Positions 60,029 through 64,000 of a stretch of DNA of 64,000 nucleotides are shown here, piece by piece; the first letter of the stretch is position 1; every line of letters starts with the position of its first letter. The stretch is from contig JASGHY010000001.1 in NCBI GenBank assembly GCA_047602185.1, positions 6,944,001-7,008,000 of the forward strand, given 5' to 3'. The stretch comes from PMP191F sp047602185 (GTDB taxonomy: Bacteria; Bacteroidota; Bacteroidia; Chitinophagales; Chitinophagaceae). Made by a program: the position numbers and the translations under genes. The notes under the pieces were generated by a model, which searched no databases, was not told the DNA's origin, and saw only the letters and a program-made list of their open reading frames with translations.

Positions 60029-61057
60029 ATGACATCACCACTGGTTTCTATTGTTATTCTCAACTGGAACGGCCAAAAGTTCCTGCAGCAGTTCCTGCCT
60101 TCAGTGCAGGGCAGCACCTATATTAATAAAGCCATCGTGGTGATCGATAATGCTTCTACAGATAATTCAGTAGCCTTTTTACAGCAGCACTACCCGGAGG
60201 TAACTATTATACAGTTATCGGAAAATATGGGTTTTGCCAGGGGATACAACGAAGGTTTGAAACAGGTACAGTCGGATTATTATGTATTGCTGAATTCAGA
60301 TGTGGAGGTACAGGCAGGGTGGATAGAGCCGGTGATAGCCTTGATGGAAAGCGATAAAAAGATCGCGGCCTGTCAACCCAAGATCTTACAATACAAACGG
60401 CGTAATTTATTTGAATATGCTGGTGCGGCCGGTGGCTGGATAGATCATTTGGGATACCCGTTTGCACGCGGGCGTGTATTTGATGTGTGTGAAGAAGATA
60501 AAGGACAATATGATAGTATTGCCCCGGTTTTCTGGGCCAGCGGCGCAGCTTTGTTTGTGCGTGCGGCTGTATATCATGAAACCGGTGGGCTGGACGAATA
60601 CTTTTTTGCGCACCAGGAAGAGATTGATTTTTGCTGGCGTTTACAACTGGCAGGATATGAGGTGTATTGCTGCCCGCAATCGGTAGTATACCATGTTGGT
60701 GGCGGTACTCTGCCCAAAGGCAATTCGCGCAAGGTATTTCTGAACTTCCGTAATAACCTGGTGATGCTGGCAAAAAACCTTCCTGCAGGCCGGGCAATAT
60801 GGGTAATAGCTTACCGTTTTTTGCTGGATGCGATATCTGCTACCAAATCATTACTGGCAGGAGAGGGCAGGTATTTTACAGCAGTAATAAAAGCACACTT
60901 TGCATTCCTGGGATGGCTGTTTTCGGCTAAGAAAAAGCAGTTTTTCCCTCGTAAAAGAATATATTTATTAAAAGGTTGTTTGGCTAAAAGCGTGGTGTGG
61001 AGCTACTTTGTGCAGGGTAAGAAAACATTTACAGAAATTGTTGATAAGAAACACTGA
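60029..61057 (+). CDS. Family 2 glycosyltransferase
   Basis: 342 residues from ATG 60029 (MTSPLVSIVILNWNGQKFLQ); an upstream TTG in frame is less likely. GT2 motifs: VVIDNASTDNSVAFL (nucleotide Asp), MGFARGYNEGLKQVQSDYYVLLNSDVEV (the DxD-like NSD), and GLDEYFFAHQEEIDFCWRLQLAGYEVY, the acceptor-side ED-type motif of rhamnosyl/galactosyl transferases. C-terminal hydrophobic helices suggest membrane association. It probably adds a sugar to a lipid-linked or surface glycan. It is divergent from the histidine kinase. Confidence 0.87.
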   Translation: MTSPLVSIVILNWNGQKFLQQFLPSVQGSTYINKAIVVIDNASTDNSVAFLQQHYPEVTIIQLSENMGFARGYNEGLKQVQSDYYVLLNSDVEVQAGWIEPVIALMESDKKIAACQPKILQYKRRNLFEYAGAAGGWIDHLGYPFARGRVFDVCEEDKGQYDSIAPVFWASGAALFVRAAVYHETGGLDEYFFAHQEEIDFCWRLQLAGYEVYCCPQSVVYHVGGGTLPKGNSRKVFLNFRNNLVMLAKNLPAGRAIWVIAYRFLLDAISATKSLLAGEGRYFTAVIKAHFAFLGWLFSAKKKQFFPRKRIYLLKGCLAKSVVWSYFVQGKKTFTEIVDKKH

Positions 61058-61101
61058 TTTTTTCATCTGAACTATTATTTTTGCACTGCAATTAACTCGT
61101 T

Positions 61102-61308
61102 ATGGATCAACATCAAGAAAAAGATTACCGCGAGAAAGATTTCAAACACAGCTGGGTGAATTCTTCAGTATTCCTGTTTTATCTGCAGGTATTTTGTGTA
61201 CTGGCTTTCGTATTAGGTGGATGCTATAGTTTATATACTCAGCGCTATAAAGGCAAGCCTGAGGTGAACGTGCCTGCCAATACGCACTACACGCCTGAGT
61301 ACAAATAA
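61102..61308 (+). CDS. Small single-pass membrane protein, hypothetical
   Basis: 68 residues: charged N-terminus (MDQHQEKDYREKDFKHSWVN), one helix (SVFLFYLQVFCVLAFVLGGC), then a polar tail (YSLYTQRYKGKPEVNVPANTHYTPEYK). A TATTTTTG box at 61076-61083 gives a plausible promoter 18 bases before the start. The size, charge layout and Bacteroidota context suggest a conserved short membrane protein; no function is known. Confidence 0.6.
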   Translation: MDQHQEKDYREKDFKHSWVNSSVFLFYLQVFCVLAFVLGGCYSLYTQRYKGKPEVNVPANTHYTPEYK

Positions 61309-61333
61309 TTTATAAAAAAAGTTGGCGAAAAAT

Positions 61334-61363
61334 TTTGAAGTAATCATACAATCTCTATCTTTG
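61334..61363 (+). promoter_or_regulatory. Bacteroidota-type promoter of the tRNA-Gly/tRNA-Leu unit
   Basis: TTTG (61334-61337), 18 bases, TATCTTTG (61356-61363) followed by CA: close to the ideal TTTG-N19-TAnnTTTG. Transcription would start near 61370, about 105 bases before tRNA-Gly. Confidence 0.75.
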
Positions 61364-61474
61364 CACTCCCAATTCAACGACGGGGTTTTGAGAGAAGGAA
61401 AAAGAAGAGAAAGTAAGGAAAGGAAAGTGTAGGAATTGGATGATTACTTTGTTCTTTTATAGTCGATTATACAT

Positions 61475-61550
61475 GCGGAAGTAGCTCAGTTGGTAGAGCG
61501 CAACCTTGCCAAGGTTGAGGTCGCGGGTTCGAGCCTCGTCTTCCGCTCCA
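61475..61550 (+). tRNA. tRNA-Gly (anticodon GCC)
   Basis: 76 nt including CCA. Acceptor GCGGAAG/CTTCCGC, D arm GCTCAGTTGGTAGAGC, anticodon stem CAACC/GGTTG with loop TTGCCAA (anticodon GCC), T arm GCGGGTTCGAGCCTCGT. CCA is encoded (61548-61550). Confidence 0.93.
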
Positions 61551-61556
61551 GAAATG

Positions 61557-61584
61557 AAGGTGTGATGTTCTCACACCTTTTTTA
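61557..61584 (+). terminator. Hairpin between tRNA-Gly and tRNA-Leu
   Basis: AAGGTGTGA-TGTTC-TCACACCTT with a T6 run. It may terminate some transcripts after tRNA-Gly or serve as a processing hairpin, since tRNA-Leu(TAA) follows 13 bases later without a clear own promoter. Confidence 0.7.
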
Positions 61585-61596
61585 TTCCCCACTGTC

Positions 61597-61682
61597 ACCC
61601 GGGTGGCGGAATAGGTAGACGCGCAGGACTTAAAATCCTGTTCCCCGCAACGGGAGTAGGGGTTCAATTCCCCTCCCGGGTA
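61597..61682 (+). tRNA. tRNA-Leu (anticodon TAA)
   Basis: 86 nt, class II. Acceptor ACCCGGG/CCCGGGT, D arm GGCGGAATAGGTAGACGC, anticodon stem CAGGA/TCCTG with loop CTTAAAA (anticodon TAA, reads TTA/TTG), a long variable arm (TCCCCGCAACGGGAG) and T arm AGGGGTTCAATTCCCCT. Discriminator A, CCA not encoded. Confidence 0.92.
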
Positions 61683-61687
61683 CTTCT

Positions 61688-61710
61688 AAAAGTCGCTTCA
61701 GGCGGCTTTT
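61688..61710 (+). terminator. Rho-independent terminator after tRNA-Leu(TAA)
   Basis: AAAAGTCGC/GCGGCTTTT stem (one wobble) with a TTCAG loop and a T-rich tail, 6 bases after the tRNA. Confidence 0.65.
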
Positions 61711-61756
61711 GTTGTTTTTGATAATTCCTTTTACTTCGCTTAATCATATAAGCCAG

Positions 61757-62902
61757 ATGGATAAAAACAACATACAAAGCGTCCTCAGCCTTATTATCGT
61801 TTTTATCTCCCTGTTATTTACCCTGTTCCTGTTTACAGTAAAAAGCACTAAGAAGCTTTCTAATATACTCCTCGCACTTTTCATCTTTTTTAATGCAGTA
61901 GATATCAGTTCATGGTTTCTCGACAGGCACCTGCTACCCTGGCTGGATCTTTTAATGTTTAAGCATTCGCTCGGGTGGCTGATCAATCCATTGTTTTATT
62001 TATACGCGTTGTCTATCTGCTATGCAGATTTTAAACTGCGTCCCAAACACCTGTTACATCTCATTCCTTTCCTGTTGGCAAACCTGGTATTGCTTTTTGA
62101 GTTTTATACTGTTGATCACCCGGCAAAACTGGTTTTCCTGGAGCATTATTCAGAACATCCGGAGATCATTTTCATGAATATTGCAGGGCATCTGCAATTT
62201 GTCTTTTATATAGCAGCAGTTTTTTTATTGCTCAGCAGGTACAGGAAGATCTACCTGGAAAATTATACGGATGCAGGTTCCATTACCTACAGGTGGTTGT
62301 TCCAACTAACAACAGTTATCACTATTGTACATAGTATTGTATTGATAAAGGATATTATTAACCAGGTGTACACTACCAGTGCATTTGAAAATGCCCAGTT
62401 GATCGTTGGTATCAATGCCATGCTGGTAGTATGCTGGTTTGTAATGAAAGCATTGTACAACCCGGAGCTTTTCAGAAGTGTGGATTCTGCTATTCAGCCG
62501 GTTGAAAATATTATAGCTGAAACTGTACCGCCTGTAACAGATGAAGCATATGCAACGGGTGATACACAGGATGAAAGGATTGAGCAGCTAAAAAGTTATA
62601 TGGTTCAGCAGGAGCCTTTTCTTGATCCTGCACTTACCATTCAGCAACTGGCCGCGGGTATGAAGATGCCTGTACGTGATCTCTCTGTATTGATCAATCA
62701 CCAGTTGGGGCAACACTTTTTTGATTTTGTAAATGAGTATCGCATCCGCAAAGCGATGGCCCTGTTAAAAGATCCCCAAAAGAATGATCTCACCATCCAG
62801 GAGATCTTCTACGAAGTGGGGTTTAATTCAAAATCATCTTTCAATACTGCTTTCAAAAAACACGCAGGCGTTACCCCTACCCAGTTTCGTACTGCCTCAT
62901 AA
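61757..62902 (+). CDS. AraC family regulator with N-terminal multi-helix membrane domain
   Basis: 381 residues from ATG 61757 (MDKNNIQSVLSLIIVFISLL). Six to seven hydrophobic helices fill the first ~240 residues (including WLINPLFYLYALSICYADFKL and LFQLTTVITIVHSIVLIKDII). The C-terminal AraC domain (about 285-381) has both HTH units: PALTIQQLAAGMKMPVRDLSVLIN and DLTIQEIFYEVGFNSKSSFNTAFKKHAGVTPTQFR. Such 7TM-AraC proteins sense a ligand in or at the membrane and bind DNA directly. It is followed by operator-like repeats and a TonB-receptor gene, its probable target. Confidence 0.88.
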   Translation: MDKNNIQSVLSLIIVFISLLFTLFLFTVKSTKKLSNILLALFIFFNAVDISSWFLDRHLLPWLDLLMFKHSLGWLINPLFYLYALSICYADFKLRPKHLLHLIPFLLANLVLLFEFYTVDHPAKLVFLEHYSEHPEIIFMNIAGHLQFVFYIAAVFLLLSRYRKIYLENYTDAGSITYRWLFQLTTVITIVHSIVLIKDIINQVYTTSAFENAQLIVGINAMLVVCWFVMKALYNPELFRSVDSAIQPVENIIAETVPPVTDEAYATGDTQDERIEQLKSYMVQQEPFLDPALTIQQLAAGMKMPVRDLSVLINHQLGQHFFDFVNEYRIRKAMALLKDPQKNDLTIQEIFYEVGFNSKSSFNTAFKKHAGVTPTQFRTAS

Positions 62903-62915
62903 TAAACCAGTTACA

Positions 62916-62980
62916 ATAAAGTCGAACGTCCTGTAATAAAGTCGCACCAATTTCACGGCTACAAATCGGTTCGACTTTAT
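62916..62980. promoter_or_regulatory. AraC-type repeated half-sites upstream of the TonB-receptor gene
   Basis: ATAAAGTCGAAC (62916-62927) and ATAAAGTCGCAC (62936-62947) are direct repeats exactly 20 bases apart, two helical turns. GTTCGACTTTAT (62969-62980) is the exact inverse of the first. The site lies between the AraC-family gene and its likely target. Confidence 0.65.
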
Positions 62981-63038
62981 GCTGTCGGTCTATTCCTTTT
63001 TGCTACTGCTCCAGTTTTGCATAAAACAATTTACAGGT

Positions 63039-64000
63039 ATGCAAAGCAATACAGTGAACAGGTTGAAAAGGCATGGCAGGCTCTTACTGATCATACTGTT
63101 AATGATGCCGGTATGGGCAATAGCACAGGTACAGGTGAGCGGGTTGGTAAAGAGCGGTGATACCCCGGTTGCCGGGGCCAACGTGGTAGTAAAAAATGGG
63201 CTGGGCAATATGGCGGGAGGAACAGTAACCCGTGAGGACGGCAGTTTCGAATTAAAACTGGCAAAGGATACCTATACTATTCTCATCAGTGCTTTAGGTT
63301 ATATAAGCTGGGAGAAAATAGTAGTACTGCAAAAGGACACTGCATTAGGAACTATCCTGTTACAGCAGAATTCCACCAGTCTCGAAACCTTTGTAGTGAC
63401 AGCAAAGAAAAAACTGGTTGAGTATAAGCAGGACCGGCTGGTATTGAATGTAGAGAATAATATTGCTGCAACAGGTGGTAATGCATTGAATGTGATCAGT
63501 ACTGCACCGGGAGTAATGGTGCAGAATAATAACATTACTATGCTGGGCAAAGGAACTACAAGGGTAATGGTTGACGGGCGCATGATAGAATTGACTGGTG
63601 AAGAGCTGGCAAACTACCTGAAGTCAATTGCTGCTGCGGATATCAAAAGTATTGAAGTGATCACTAATCCGCCTGCAAAATATGATGCTGCCGGCGACGG
63701 TGGTATCATCAATATTGTACTGAAGAAAGCAAGAGTGGATTCCTGGAAAAATGCGCTTACTGCGACATACGACCAGAATAGCTATGACTTCTATACACTC
63801 CGGAATAGTTTTCTGTATAATAAGAACAAGCTAAGACTTGCTGTAAGTGCTGGAGGTAAACTGGGACATAGCAGGGCGAAACAGGAACTAAATATTGCTT
63901 ATCCCAATGGCCCGCGTTTTTTGCAGTACATAGGTAAGCAAAAAGAAAATAATGCATCAGGGCGCGTTGCAATGGATTATGATCTTTCAGGTAAAACGAT
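63039..64000 (+). CDS. TonB-dependent/outer-membrane beta-barrel protein, N-terminal part (3' truncated by window edge)
   Basis: The frame from ATG 63039 stays open to the right edge, about 320 residues visible. Signal peptide MQSNTVNRLKRHGRLLLIIL ... MPVWAIAQ, then a CarboxypepD_reg-like domain at about 33-115 (VSGLVKSGDTPVAGANVVVK, DGSFELKLAKDTYTILISALGY). A plug-like segment follows at about 135-225 (NVENNIAATGGNALNVISTAPGVMV, SIEVITNPPAKYDAAGDGGIINIVLKK). The start of a barrel comes next (TATYDQNSYDFYTLRNSFLY). It is of the OMP_b-brl_3/SusC-like type. It is preceded by AraC-type sites and an AraC-family gene. The substrate cannot be told from this part. Confidence 0.85.
   Translation, partial: MQSNTVNRLKRHGRLLLIILLMMPVWAIAQVQVSGLVKSGDTPVAGANVVVKNGLGNMAGGTVTREDGSFELKLAKDTYTILISALGYISWEKIVVLQKDTALGTILLQQNSTSLETFVVTAKKKLVEYKQDRLVLNVENNIAATGGNALNVISTAPGVMVQNNNITMLGKGTTRVMVDGRMIELTGEELANYLKSIAAADIKSIEVITNPPAKYDAAGDGGIINIVLKKARVDSWKNALTATYDQNSYDFYTLRNSFLYNKNKLRLAVSAGGKLGHSRAKQELNIAYPNGPRFLQYIGKQKENNASGRVAMDYDLSGKT

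Noticed and set aside
61364..61474. Possible small gene between the promoter and tRNA-Gly
   Set aside because: Only purine-rich leader sequence (GAGAGAAGGAAAAAGAAGAG) is present, with no start-to-stop frame of interest.

Overview
The window is chromosomal DNA from a Bacteroidota bacterium, most likely family Chitinophagaceae (Chitinophaga/Niastella type). The evidence is: two proteins with C-terminal type IX secretion (T9SS) sorting domains; carboxypeptidase-like regulatory domains; an RND pump fused to its TolC-type channel; DUF2911, DUF3810, DUF2130 and DUF6580 proteins; a SusC-like barrel gene; promoters of the TTTG-N18/19-TAnnTTTG type; and almost no Shine-Dalgarno sequences. No replication origin, CRISPR array, complete insertion sequence or complete prophage is visible.

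Layout. 1-3583: a deacetylase (cut by the left edge), two tiny membrane proteins and a sodium:solute symporter. 3.6-5.0 kb: a lipoprotein and a DUF2911 protein. 5.1-11.2 kb: an ECF sigma factor with an anti-sigma/TonB-like partner, divergent from a von Willebrand protein and two proteins that join a cytosolic Cys-rich head to an exported tail. 11.4-14.0 kb: a TPR-like protein, a membrane LytTR regulator and a Bacteroidota-only hypothetical set between repeats. 14.7-24.7 kb: mostly housekeeping genes (HAD phosphatase, xerD, YkgJ, YraN, manA, DUF6580, rnhA, acyl-CoA carboxylase, DUF3810, dcd, phosphopantetheinyl transferase). 25.2-28.2 kb: a sulfatase and a DUF2130 protein. 28.6-35.4 kb: a one-direction block of three tail-collar proteins, a cytosolic solute-binding-like protein, a non-housekeeping formyltransferase and a large T9SS beta-propeller protein. 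It is the strongest candidate for an undescribed system. 35.5-38.5 kb: an EamA protein, a PepSY-like protein and a TPR protein.

38.8-43.1 kb is a sulfur/persulfide module (MBL-rhodanese, TauE, Crp/Fnr regulator, two YeeE/YedE proteins). Matching GTnA-N6-TnAC palindromes lie upstream of three transcription units. 43.2-49.2 kb: a pentapeptide/GyrI-like pair, a deoxyribonucleotidase divergent from a DeoR regulator with three operator-like palindromes, an intradiol dioxygenase-like lipoprotein, a LytTR regulator, a class V aminotransferase and a STAS-like protein. 49.5-55.5 kb: a divalent-metal efflux operon. 55.5-58.5 kb: accessory DNA with repeats, a structured-RNA candidate, a frameshifted gene and a small AT-richer segment with an ATP-grasp gene. 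58.7-64 kb: three tRNAs, an orphan histidine kinase, a glycosyltransferase, and a 7TM-AraC regulator followed by operator-like repeats and a TonB-dependent barrel gene cut by the right edge.

Intergenic DNA is rich in dispersed repeats of at least three kinds: roughly 90-bp cloverleaf-like palindromes, TGTGC-AATTTG-bordered units (one locus with three tandem 110-bp copies), and a mosaic of short modules shared by several loci.
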